A program made the translations under genes and the position numbers. Positions 10,161 through 18,328 of a stretch of DNA of 64,000 nucleotides are shown one piece after another. Origin of the DNA: Tropicimonas marinistellae. Its GTDB lineage: Bacteria; Pseudomonadota; Alphaproteobacteria; Rhodobacterales; Rhodobacteraceae. The notes below the pieces were generated by a model. That model was not told the DNA's origin. It did no database searches and worked only from the letters and a program-made list of their open reading frames with translations. The stretch lies in contig NZ_LNCI01000005.1 of assembly GCF_001509585.1 (NCBI RefSeq), forward strand, positions 186,001-250,000, written 5' to 3'. Within the stretch, counting starts at the first letter, position 1, and each line of letters begins with the position of its first letter.

Positions 10161-10430
10161 TTGGCACTTGCAGTCTTGGCGTTCCCTGTCGTGTTGTGGC
10201 TCATCGGCTACTTGGGTGACGGCTTGGCAGGCTCTTCGGTCGCCTACTGCAACAAAATACCTGACTTCTTTGCGAGCGCTCTGTTCGCCTTCTACGTGTT
10301 CCTAGTTTTGAGTGGCTGGATCATTTTGGCAATACTCGTTGTTTCCGTAGTGGCAGTGCTTGTCCGTCGTCAGAGTTTTTCGGAGAGCGTGAGGCGTTTT
10401 CGTGGCCCGGGTTCCGGTTCGCTTTCTATT
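10161..10430 (+). pseudogene. Small membrane protein fragment
   Basis: A frame beginning at TTG 10161 encodes two strong hydrophobic segments (LALAVLAFPVVLWLIGYLG and FAFYVFLVLSGWIILAILVV) followed by a basic stretch (RRQSFSESVRRFRG). An in-frame stop lies just upstream and an ATG in another frame at 10141, so the N-terminus appears shifted. The reading frame then runs into the IS3 relic at about 10430. It is probably a gene truncated by that insertion; family unknown. Confidence 0.35.
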
Positions 10431-10435
10431 TGGGG

Positions 10436-11027
10436 TTATTCGGCGGCACTGTCGTGGTGCAAGCGGCGGGTCCGGATGGTCTGTTTCCTGATCTCCTCTC
10501 TCATGGACAGGATCTGAGCGCCTCGTCCGCGATAGACGTCAGCGGGTGCCAGGTTGCCCAGGCTCTCGGGGTCGCGGCGGTTGTTGTAGTTTTCGACGAC
10601 GGCTTCGATTTTTCGTTCCCGGTCGCCGGGCAAATAGTAGTTTTCCAGCAGAATCCGGTTCGTCATGGTTTGGTGCCAGCGCTCGTTGGGTCGAGTGCTC
10701 TTGTCCCAGAACTCATCTGCGGCGCGGATGTCGACATGGGCTGGCGCGGTGATCCGGTCGGCGGCCTTGAAGATACGGTAAGCCGATGATTCTCACACAA
10801 AGTATTGCTTCTCGTCGGTGTATTTGACCGCCAGTTCCCGAGGTGTCAGGTCCTCGTGCTCCGGGGCGAACTCAACGGCATCTTCGCGGATATCGTCGGG
10901 AGTGCGATTCCACAGCCAGCACGACGCGGATCTTCTCTTCCGAGGAGTAATGCTTGCTGGTCTTTCGCTTGATCGATCTGAACAACCTGTCAGCGGCATC
11001 CTTCGATGTTCCGAGTGTCTTGTTCAT
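10436..11027 (-). pseudogene. IS3-family transposase (orfA/orfB) with internal deletion and an in-frame TGA
   Basis: An OrfA start (ATG at 11027) reads MNKTLGTSKDAADRLFRSIK and HYSSEEKIRVVLA, typical of IS3-group OrfA. It then drops into OrfB text in another frame: DIREDAVEFAPEHEDLTPRE, KYTDEKQYFV, a TGA near 10791, ESSAYRIFKAADRIT and RPNERWHQTMTNRILLENYY, closing with DPESLGNLAPADVYRGRG. Most of OrfA and the DDE core between the HTH and the C-terminal RPNE..H motif are deleted. The element is dead. Confidence 0.85.
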
Positions 11028-11206
11028 CTTCGCCCCCTAGCGGCTTCGATGAACTCAAACCCTCCGTTGCTCAAACCGCTAATTCGCTCCGATGGGCGCC
11101 GACGTCAGACATGGGCGCGCTGAAACACAATTTCGAGCAAGCGCGGGCTTCGCCGATTGCACGGACGATGAGCTGGCCGTGCGGTTTCTCGACGTTTGAG
11201 AGAGCT
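11028..11206. other. Short spacer between the IS3 relic and the FAH gene
   Basis: No gene is recognisable here. It marks the boundary between the eroded region to the left and intact modules to the right. Confidence 0.4.
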
Positions 11207-11893
11207 TCAGGTTACTGAGAGCGACAGCGTACCGAGCCCTTCAACAGATGCTTCCATGGAATCGCCGCGTGCGACAGGGCCAACGCCCGAGGGGGTGCCC
11301 GACAGGATTACATCTCCCGCCGACAGTTCGAAGTATTCGGACAGATAGGAGATCATTTCCGGGACCTTCCAGATCATCTGGTTCAGGTCTCCCTCTTGCC
11401 GAACTTCTCCGTTTACCTTCAGCTGGACGAGACCCGAGGTTGGGTGCCCGACTGCCGAGACCGGGTAAACCGGGCCCGCCGGCGCGGACCGCTCAAAGGC
11501 TTTCCCGATCTCCCAAGGGCGGCCCATCTTCTTCATCTCGCCCTGCAGATCACGTCGCGTCATATCAAGCGCCACGCCGTAACCGTAGACATGATCGAGC
11601 GCGTCGCCGAGCTGGATGTTGCGCCCACCGGACTTGAGGGCGACGAGCATCTCGACCTCGTGGTGCACATCGTTGGAATGATCAGGGTACGGAAACTCAC
11701 CGGACACATCGAGATTGTCGGGATTCTTCTGGAAAAAGAACGGAGGCTCCCGATCCGGATCGTGACCCATCTCGATGGCGTGCGCCGCATAGTTTCGTCC
11801 GATGCAATAGACGCGCCGCACGGGAAAACTGGCCTCGCTTCCTGCAACGGGAAGCGAGGCGACCGGTGGTGTTGGGATCACGAAATTCGGCAT
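11207..11893 (-). CDS. Fumarylacetoacetate hydrolase family protein (fumarylpyruvate hydrolase-like)
   Basis: 228 aa from an ATG with GGAGG five bases upstream; a longer frame to 11965 runs through the control region and is not favoured. It shows the family phrases RRVYCIGRNYAAHAIEMG, FFFQKNPDNL and the metal-binding acidic cluster in DVHHEVEMLVAL. YGYGVALDMTRRDLQ and DVILSGTPSGVGPV follow. The size is that of single-domain fumarylpyruvate/acylpyruvate hydrolases, cytoplasmic Mg-dependent enzymes cleaving C-C bonds in aromatic-acid breakdown products. It is divergent from a GntR regulator that heads an ABC transporter, so the transported compound is probably a precursor of its substrate (inference). 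Confidence 0.88.
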   Translation of the reverse strand: MPNFVIPTPPVASLPVAGSEASFPVRRVYCIGRNYAAHAIEMGHDPDREPPFFFQKNPDNLDVSGEFPYPDHSNDVHHEVEMLVALKSGGRNIQLGDALDHVYGYGVALDMTRRDLQGEMKKMGRPWEIGKAFERSAPAGPVYPVSAVGHPTSGLVQLKVNGEVRQEGDLNQMIWKVPEMISYLSEYFELSAGDVILSGTPSGVGPVARGDSMEASVEGLGTLSLSVT

Positions 11894-11933
11894 GGGTTCC
11901 TCCGGATTTTTGATGGACGGACAATATCTTTGC

Positions 11934-12028
11934 CTGCAACCAATAGGGAGATCAATTGCAACCAATCAAGCAGAAGTCAACAATTCCCTTGACTGGTCGC
12001 CGATTGGGTGGCGATATTTGCAACCAAT
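11934..12028. promoter_or_regulatory. Three direct repeats TTGCAACCAAT/TGCAACCAAT, probable GntR operator
   Basis: The motif TGCAACCAAT occurs at 11935-11944, and TTGCAACCAAT at 11956-11966 and 12018-12028, all in the same orientation. A partial copy (CCAACCAAT) is at about 12042-12050, and an opposed ATTGG is at 12003-12007. They fill the space between the divergent FAH and GntR genes. FadR-type GntR proteins commonly bind TTGGT..ACCAA-like half-sites, so these are good candidates for autoregulation and control of the flanking units. The binding itself is inference. Confidence 0.6.
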
Positions 12029-12751
12029 ATGAACAATCTCGCCAACCAATTATCCGACCGCACGGCCGACGTGGAACCGCCTACCCCGCGAGGAGAGGCG
12101 GAAATGAAACTGCGCAAGCTGATCGCGGACGGTGCCTACGCACCGGGGGACCGGCTTCCGCCGGAGCGGGAATTGATCGTAACACTGGGCCTGTCCCGCG
12201 CGCGGCTGCGCAAGGCGCTGGAGACACTGGAGAACGAAGGCCGGATCTGGCGCCACGTCGGCAAAGGCACTTTCGTTTCCAGCGAGGCCGAGGGTGCGGG
12301 CGTCGGCGTTCTGCATGAACTCGCCCGGCAGATTTCACCGTTCAAGATGATGCGCGCCCGAATGGCCATCGAACCGGCGATCGCCCGGGAAGCCGCGATG
12401 AACGCGTCGGCCAGCGCCCTGTCGCGGATCGACCATACGCGTGAAAAGGCGGTGAACGCCCCCACATGGGACGAATACGAGGAATTCGACGACTTGCTTC
12501 ACCGCCAGATCGCGCTGGCGACGGACAACGCACTATTGGTTTCGATGTTCGATCAGCTCAATCAGGTGCGCCGCGCGGTCGCCTGGGGCAATGTCGTGCG
12601 CGCCTCCGTCCGTCCGCCGCAGGATCATACGAGCTTTGCGGAACACGACCGGATCGCCGAAGCCATCGCAGCGCGGGATCCGATTGCGGCACAGGACGCG
12701 ATGCGCGCGCATCTCGCTTCGGTCGCGTCACGACTCTTCGGGGAGGTTTGA
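12029..12751 (+). CDS. GntR-family (FadR subfamily) transcriptional regulator
   Basis: 240 aa from ATG 12029. A GTG at 12008 would extend it by seven codons, but those codons overlap the third operator-like repeat. The N-terminal winged helix-turn-helix (about residues 20-85) contains LRKLIADGAYAPGDRLPPER, SRARLRKALETLENEG and WRHVGKGTFV. The C-terminal FCD ligand domain (about 100-235) includes EFDDLLHRQIA and AEHDRIAEAIAARDPIAAQD, with His and Asp residues that often bind a metal. FCD regulators usually sense carboxylic acids. It lies immediately upstream of the ABC transporter genes on the same strand and divergent from the FAH gene. Confidence 0.9.
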   Translation: MNNLANQLSDRTADVEPPTPRGEAEMKLRKLIADGAYAPGDRLPPERELIVTLGLSRARLRKALETLENEGRIWRHVGKGTFVSSEAEGAGVGVLHELARQISPFKMMRARMAIEPAIAREAAMNASASALSRIDHTREKAVNAPTWDEYEEFDDLLHRQIALATDNALLVSMFDQLNQVRRAVAWGNVVRASVRPPQDHTSFAEHDRIAEAIAARDPIAAQDAMRAHLASVASRLFGEV

Positions 12752-12838
12752 GACACCGAGCACAGGACCGGTCAACGAGGCGAAAGACCCCGGACGAGGC
12801 CGGCAAATGCAGACTGACATTTGTCAAGGGAGGACACC

Positions 12839-13804
12839 ATGAGACATCTGCTCAAGCACGCTGCAATCGCCGCGTTTGCCGTAGGGATCGCGGCACCCGC
12901 CGCGCAGGCGGATACGATCCGTATCGCGCTTGCCGAGACACCATCAGACGAGTTGGCCGCCTTCTTCGTGGCGCTGGAACGTGCGAAGGCAAATGGCCTC
13001 GAATACGAATGGACAGCCTTTTCCGATGAAGAGCTGGCCATTCAGGCAGTGCTGAGCGGCCAGATGGATATCGGGTTCGGCACGCCCTACGCGGCCATGC
13101 AACGTTCCAAGGCACCGATCAGGATCGTTTTCCAGCTCTCGAAGCTGAAGTTCTTCCCGGTAACCTCTCAAAAATACGAAAAACTGGAGGATCTCGATGG
13201 CGAGCCGATCATGCTCCATTCGCGGGGCGGCGGTACGGATTCGATCGCCAACGTCATCGAGGGCAAATATGACATAACCTTCGGCGAACGCTCCTACGTG
13301 CCCGGATCAGCGAACCGGATCGTGGCCCTCATGGCCGGGCAGACCGACGCGACGATCGTGGATCTTTCCAACAAGAACAAGCTGATGAAACAGGCGGGCG
13401 ACAAGTTCAACGTCCTGCCGATGTTCGAGGTAGAGGCGAGTGACGAGGCGCTCTTTGCCAATCTCGACTGGATCCAGAACAACGAGGAAGCGGTCAACAC
13501 CTTCGTGGCGGCTTTGGCAAGTACCTGGAAGGATATGTCCGAGGACCCGACGATCATCAGCCGCGAAACCAACCCGGACGGTCCCATCGGCCAGCTTCCG
13601 GCGGAGATACTCGGCAACCTCGACACTTTCTACACCGATGCCGTCGAAGGCGGGCTCTATGACCCCGACGGTGGTGGCCGGAAGGCGGCCGAGGCCGACA
13701 TGGAGTGGTACTCCGCAGCCGGTCAGCTTGAGGGCGACCCAGGCGACCTAAACATCGACGATTTCTGGTATATGGCGCCGCTCGACGCGGCGACCGGGAA
13801 CTGA
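12839..13804 (+). CDS. ABC transporter substrate-binding protein, NitT/TauT (SsuA) type
   Basis: 321 aa periplasmic protein. The ATG is preceded by GGGAGGA. A Sec signal peptide (HLLKHAAIAAFAVGIAAPAAQA) is followed by mature sequence DTIRIALAETPSDELAAFFV. The text QAVLSGQMDIGFGTPYAAMQ and LMAGQTDATIVDLS matches the NMT1/OMP-like fold that binds nitrate, sulfonates, taurine, pyrimidine precursors or small aromatics. It starts a four-gene transporter operon with two permeases and one ATPase. The specificity is unknown, and the linked FAH enzyme suggests an organic acid. Confidence 0.88.
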   Translation: MRHLLKHAAIAAFAVGIAAPAAQADTIRIALAETPSDELAAFFVALERAKANGLEYEWTAFSDEELAIQAVLSGQMDIGFGTPYAAMQRSKAPIRIVFQLSKLKFFPVTSQKYEKLEDLDGEPIMLHSRGGGTDSIANVIEGKYDITFGERSYVPGSANRIVALMAGQTDATIVDLSNKNKLMKQAGDKFNVLPMFEVEASDEALFANLDWIQNNEEAVNTFVAALASTWKDMSEDPTIISRETNPDGPIGQLPAEILGNLDTFYTDAVEGGLYDPDGGGRKAAEADMEWYSAAGQLEGDPGDLNIDDFWYMAPLDAATGN

Positions 13805-13878
13805 CTCAGCATTGCAGCGGCCGGACCGGAACCCCGGGCCGGCCAATGCCGCATCACCCTTTACCGGAGGCATATCGG

Positions 13879-14640
13879 ATGCTCACGCGCCCGACCCTTC
13901 TCAAGATCCTTTCCACGCTGATCCTGTTCGGCGCATGGGAGATCGCTGGCCGCATTCCGGTCAGCTACGCCTTCCCGACGTTCATCGAATCTATGCAGGC
14001 GCTGGCCCGCATGACCTTCGACGGGACGCTTTTTGTTGCCTACGGAGAAACGCTCAAACCGCTCGTCATCGGGATCCTGATCTCGACTGTTCTTGGCATA
14101 ACCATCGGCCTTTTCATCGGGTTGAGTGGATGGTTCGACTGGCTGATGTCGCCCATCTTCATCGTCATGCAGGCTGCACCACTCGCTGCGCTTATCCCGC
14201 TTCTCGTCATGGCCTACGGGATCGGGCTGACGTCCAAGGTCTTTGTTGTCTGCATCATGGCGATGCCGGTAATCGTGCTGAACACGTCCAGTGCTGTCCG
14301 CAATACGCCGGGCTCGCTGAAGGAGATGGGGCGCTCCTACCTTGCCAGCGACACCGAGATCATCACCAAGATTATCATTCCCTCGGCATCGCCGCTCATC
14401 TTCTCCGGCTTGCGCCTGGGCATTTCCGCCGGGTTCATCGGGGCGATCCTTTCTGAGCTCAAGATCACCCCGACGGGCGTGGGCGACATCATCACTTTCA
14501 GTCGCTCAATTGCGGACTACCCGTCGATGTACGCGGCGATCTTCTCGATCATCCTGCTTGCAGTGCTTTTTCTTAATCTTCTGGAATCAATAGAAAACTA
14601 CCTGTTCGAAGGGAACAACCGTGGATATGTCTCAGACTAA
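13879..14640 (+). CDS. ABC transporter permease, NitT/TauT type (first)
   Basis: 253 aa inner-membrane permease from an ATG with GGAGG upstream; an upstream in-frame start at 13846 lacks a ribosome site. It has six hydrophobic segments. The cytoplasmic EAA-type loop lies near residues 145-175 (EMGRSYLASDTEIITKIIIP), typical of the binding-protein-dependent transport family. Its 3' end overlaps the ATPase gene by 20 bases, consistent with translational coupling. Confidence 0.88.
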   Translation: MLTRPTLLKILSTLILFGAWEIAGRIPVSYAFPTFIESMQALARMTFDGTLFVAYGETLKPLVIGILISTVLGITIGLFIGLSGWFDWLMSPIFIVMQAAPLAALIPLLVMAYGIGLTSKVFVVCIMAMPVIVLNTSSAVRNTPGSLKEMGRSYLASDTEIITKIIIPSASPLIFSGLRLGISAGFIGAILSELKITPTGVGDIITFSRSIADYPSMYAAIFSIILLAVLFLNLLESIENYLFEGNNRGYVSD

Positions 14641-15427
14641 GAGCGCATTCGGGCAGGCTGCTTCGCTCGATACCGAGCACGCCGTCATTACGCGCAATAT
14701 TTGCAAGAACTACGGGGCCGTCGAGGCTCTCAAGGACTTGTCTCTTGAGTTTCCGAGGGGGCAACTCACCTCCCTGCTCGGCCCGTCCGGTTGTGGCAAG
14801 ACCACGTTGTTGAAGATCATTGCCGGGCTTCTGGAACCCACTTCCGGCGAGGTGGAGGTCAACGGGAGGCTGATCAACGGGCCTGGACCGAACCGCGCCT
14901 TCGTGTTTCAGGATTTCGCGCTGCTGCCCTGGGCCTCCGTCATGCGCAATGTCGCCTTCGGTCTGGAACTCCGCGGTATGCCGAAATCCGAACGTGAGGC
15001 GATTGCGGAGAATTACATTTCGGCCGTTGGTCTCTCGGGTTTCGAAAACAGCTATCCGCACGAGCTTTCCGGTGGAATGAGGCAGCGGGTCGGCCTCGCC
15101 CGGGCACTATCGGTCGATGCTAAGGTGCTGCTGATGGACGAGCCCTTCTCTGCCGTTGACGAACAGACCCGCCGCAAGTTTCAAGAGGACTTGCTGGGCC
15201 TCGTTCAAAACGAAAACAAGACATTCATCTTTGTGACACACTCGATCGAAGAGGCGGTCTATGTCTCCGACCAGATAGCGATCCTTTTGCCGCGACCGAG
15301 CCGTGTGAGCGAAATCATCCGACCCAGGGCGCTGCATGGAAAGGACGTTTCCAACATCCGCCGCGATCCGGAATATCTCGATATCGTCGACCAGATCTGG
15401 GCCTCGCTGCGCAGCTATGTGGAGTAA
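14621..15427 (+). CDS. ABC transporter ATP-binding protein, NitT/TauT (SsuB) type
   Basis: 268 aa cytoplasmic ATPase. Walker A GPSGCGKTT, Q-loop VFQDFALLPW, signature LSGGMRQRVGLARAL, Walker B VLLMDEPFSAVD and H-loop FVTHSIEEAVY are all intact. The GTG at 14621 has AAGGG seven bases upstream; ATG 14627 is the alternative. SsuB/TauB-type proteins energise import of sulfonates, nitrate and related small anions. It is the third gene of the operon, between the two permease genes. Confidence 0.9.
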   Translation: MDMSQTKSAFGQAASLDTEHAVITRNICKNYGAVEALKDLSLEFPRGQLTSLLGPSGCGKTTLLKIIAGLLEPTSGEVEVNGRLINGPGPNRAFVFQDFALLPWASVMRNVAFGLELRGMPKSEREAIAENYISAVGLSGFENSYPHELSGGMRQRVGLARALSVDAKVLLMDEPFSAVDEQTRRKFQEDLLGLVQNENKTFIFVTHSIEEAVYVSDQIAILLPRPSRVSEIIRPRALHGKDVSNIRRDPEYLDIVDQIWASLRSYVE

Positions 15428-15430
15428 GTC

Positions 15431-16183
15431 ATGAAAGTCGGAAATATCCAGCTTCCGGGCATGTCCTCGCTGCTCCTGTGGGGGCTGATCTGGGAAATCG
15501 TCGGCCGCTCCGGGCTCACCTTCTTCGTGCCCCCGTTGTCCGAGGTTATAGCGACCCTCTTTTCGGTAATCGGCACCCCGGCCTTCCTGACGGCATTGTC
15601 GGAAACCGCATATGCCTTCTTCCTCGGCGTCTTCTTTGCCATCGTCATCGGGGTGCCGGTGGGCATTCTGATGGGCAAGAACCGACTTGCGGACGAACTC
15701 CTATTGCCCTGGGTCAACATATTCCTGTCAGCACCACTGACCGCGCTGGTGCCGGTTCTCATGGTCCTCTTCGGCTTCGGCATGAAGTCCATCATTATCA
15801 CCACCACGCTCTTTGCGATCTGGATCATCATCCTGAACGCACGCGCCGGTGTGAAGCAGATCAACCGGTCTCTGGTCGACATGGCGAAGAGTTTCCTTGC
15901 CACGCCGTGGGACGCATTCTTCAAGATCTACATCTGGGCGGCACTGCCGGAAATCCTCGGGGGCATCCGGATCGGGGTGATCCGTGCCGTGAAAGGGGTC
16001 ATCATCGGCCAATTGCTGATCAGTATCGTCGGCTTCGGGGCGCTGTTCGAACTTTATTCCTCGAACTTCCTGATGGGGCACTTCTGGGCCGTGCTGATTG
16101 TCCTGTTCGCTATGGCCTTCGCGGTCTCCGAACTCCTGGCCTATCTTGAACGCAGAGTGTCTTACTACGCTGCCACAAGGTAG
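15431..16183 (+). CDS. ABC transporter permease, NitT/TauT type (second)
   Basis: 250 aa inner-membrane permease starting three bases after the ATPase stop. The EAA-type loop is visible as LVDMAKSFLATPWDAFFKIY, followed by IWAALPEILGGIRIGVIRAV. It differs clearly in sequence from the first permease, so the channel is probably a heterodimer rather than the homodimer of SsuC/TauC systems. It is the last gene of the operon. Confidence 0.88.
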   Translation: MKVGNIQLPGMSSLLLWGLIWEIVGRSGLTFFVPPLSEVIATLFSVIGTPAFLTALSETAYAFFLGVFFAIVIGVPVGILMGKNRLADELLLPWVNIFLSAPLTALVPVLMVLFGFGMKSIIITTTLFAIWIIILNARAGVKQINRSLVDMAKSFLATPWDAFFKIYIWAALPEILGGIRIGVIRAVKGVIIGQLLISIVGFGALFELYSSNFLMGHFWAVLIVLFAMAFAVSELLAYLERRVSYYAATR

Positions 16184-17067
16184 ACCTGATCTTCAGAAAC
16201 GACGGAGAACCACCACCCAAGTTATAGAAATAGTAACTGGCGGAGGGGACGGGCTTCGAACGTCAGATCCGGAAGCCGCTCCGGGCCCTTCTGCTGCGCG
16301 GCGGCCGGACGCGGGGAGCGCGGAGCTCCATGTTCCAGAAATTTCGAGGGGGGCGATCACTTCAGCGGACAGCAGAGACGACCTCCCGTGCCTTCGAACA
16401 ACCGCCACTGACTTGGCTTGCGGCGAGACCCCGCACTCCGACGTTATGGATCATCTGCTTGGACCCTTCGACCATCGCGAACGGCCCACAGCTGCCATTC
16501 GTGCGAGCCGCACAAACGAGTGATTTGCCGACATTGCCGCCGTTTGTTGTAAACGCGAAGAGACAGATTGCGCGGAAGTGGTGGCGGTATCAACGTGGCG
16601 GGGAACTGAAGCCCGTTGGCGATAAGATGAACCGCTTCGTCCGCACAAGTTTGAGACACTCAGAGACGCACCATGGAAAGGCAACCAGTGTGGTGTGTTA
16701 GCCGAAGCCTCAAGTTCGAGCCGGCTATCGTTGATTGTTGGGAAGGTGGCGCCATTCCGTTGTGGGCGGCGCTAAGCTACGATTGTTTCTTTTCGCGAAC
16801 TTCAAGCGAAAAACCAGCATCGAACCTACAGCAATGAAAGGCGGTACCCTGCGCGACCGTTAGGTGCAGACTTTTGACGGCCAGCCAATTGTGTATTCAC
16901 AATTTATATTTTAAATACAGTTGCTTGCAAGGAGATTGTGCCGATTTGCCCACTATGTGGCGTGTCACATTCTTGTTACTTTCGTGTTATGGGATTTGAG
17001 AAACTCCCGGCGTGGACGCGCAGCGAGCGTACCGAGTCCCCCTGACACAACAACGGAAGGTGGACAG
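16184..17067. other. Long stretch without a recognisable gene
   Basis: Nearly 900 bases between the ABC operon and the cytochrome cluster. It contains a tRNA-3'-end-like sequence (16238-16261) and an AT-rich patch around 16885-16920 that is a plausible promoter zone for the cytochrome genes. Open frames here have no recognisable content. Confidence 0.5.
16238..16261 (-). other. tRNA-Ser-like 3' end fragment (possible att site)
   Basis: On the minus strand the bases read GTTCGAAGCCCGTCCCCT then CCGCCA, which resembles a T-loop (TTCGA), a T-stem and an acceptor 3' strand ending in CCA, as in Ser-type tRNAs. The sequence farther 5' does not form the rest of a tRNA. Such displaced tRNA 3' ends are commonly left by tRNA-targeting integrases. 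No integrase gene is seen in the window, so this is suggestive only. Confidence 0.4.
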
Positions 17068-18234
17068 ATGACACTTGTATTGCGTGCCACCGTTTTGGCG
17101 GCAGTTATCGCCGGCCTCGGCATGGTTGGCGGACTGACAGGTTCAAACGCTCAGGAGACTGAAATCACTCCGGCAACCCTGATGCCGGAAATCCCGGCAC
17201 TGGAGGCCTGGCGGTCCTCACCCCACGCGGACATCACGAAGGAAGCCTTTCGCCATTGGGACGAGGAAGAAGACAAGCTTATCCCGGAGACCTGCGCCAA
17301 ATGCCACTCGACGGCTGGCTACCTCGACTATCTCGGGGCGGACGGTACCGAGGCCGGCGTCGTGGATACAAAACATGCCACCGCTGCAGCCGAAGCGCCT
17401 GGTGTCGCCTGTATGGCGTGCCACAGTTCGGAGGCCCGAAATCGGACCGTCGTGACGTTCCCGTCCGGCGCCGCGCAGGAAGTCTTTACCCCAGATGTGC
17501 GCTGCATGACATGCCATGGCGGCCGTGCATCGACCGTTCAGGTCAACGCAAAGTTCGAGGAACTCGGTCTCACAGATGCCGATACCGGCCATGAGGAGCT
17601 TGGATTTATCAATGTGCACTACCGCCCCGCGGCCGCGACCCGTTTCGGTGGCGAGGTACAGGGCGGATACGAGTACGACGGCAAGGAATATGCGGGATTC
17701 TACTTCCACGATCGTGACTCGCAGACCTGCAACGACTGCCACTCTCCACATACGCTGAAGGTGAAGGTCGCGGCATGCACCGACTGCCATGACGAGGTCG
17801 ATGCGGCAAATGCCGAGACAATGCGGCTCGTGCGCAGCTCCAAGGCGGACTATGATGCCGATGGCGACGTGGCCGAAGGTATCGATGCCGAAATCACCGC
17901 GCTTCAGGAACAACTCTATGCAGCGATCGTCGGATATGCGGACGGTGTCCTCGGCAAGCCCGTCGTCTTCAAAGGCACCAATTACCCGTATTTTTTCAAC
18001 GACCTCAACGGGAACGGCGAGGCGGATGAGGATGAAGTGAAATATCCGAACCGCTATCAGTCCTGGACGCCCCGCATGCTGAAGGCCGCCTACAACTACA
18101 ACTACGTCTCGAAGGACCCGGGGGCCTACACGCACAACCCGTTCTACTCGCTCCAGCTCAGCTACGACTCGGCCGTTGACCTGGCCGAGGGTGGTAGCGG
18201 TGTAGACGTGATTGGGGAGCGCCCGGAAGAGTAG
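17068..18234 (+). CDS. Periplasmic pentahaem cytochrome c
   Basis: 388 aa from ATG 17068; a longer frame to 16921 is not favoured because the signal peptide (VLRATVLAAVIAGLGMVGGL ... NAQ) begins here. Five CXXCH haem-attachment motifs occur at residues 76-80 (CAKCH), 115-119 (CMACH), 146-150 (CMTCH), 221-225 (CNDCH) and 237-241 (CTDCH). The last 140 residues lack haem motifs and carry an acidic, EF-hand-like stretch (NDLNGNGEADEDEVKYPN). Role: periplasmic electron carrier or catalytic partner, inferred from linkage to the tetrathionate-reductase-family cytochrome and cytochrome b downstream. I do not recognise a named family for the whole protein. Confidence 0.88.
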   Translation: MTLVLRATVLAAVIAGLGMVGGLTGSNAQETEITPATLMPEIPALEAWRSSPHADITKEAFRHWDEEEDKLIPETCAKCHSTAGYLDYLGADGTEAGVVDTKHATAAAEAPGVACMACHSSEARNRTVVTFPSGAAQEVFTPDVRCMTCHGGRASTVQVNAKFEELGLTDADTGHEELGFINVHYRPAAATRFGGEVQGGYEYDGKEYAGFYFHDRDSQTCNDCHSPHTLKVKVAACTDCHDEVDAANAETMRLVRSSKADYDADGDVAEGIDAEITALQEQLYAAIVGYADGVLGKPVVFKGTNYPYFFNDLNGNGEADEDEVKYPNRYQSWTPRMLKAAYNYNYVSKDPGAYTHNPFYSLQLSYDSAVDLAEGGSGVDVIGERPEE

Positions 18235-18266
18235 AGAACCCCGGCATCCAAATCCCTGAGTTCCGC

Positions 18267-18291
18267 AACCGGCCGCGATACGCGGCCGGTT
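18267..18291 (+). terminator. Strong hairpin between the two haem cytochrome genes
   Basis: A perfect 11-bp stem (AACCGGCCGCG) with the three-base loop ATA. It is followed by TTCCATC rather than a run of T. It lies 33 bases after the first cytochrome stop and may act as an intra-operon attenuator or an mRNA-stability element as much as a terminator. Confidence 0.6.
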
Positions 18292-18328
18292 CCATCATTC
18301 GGATCACGATCTGCAAAGGACGACATCA

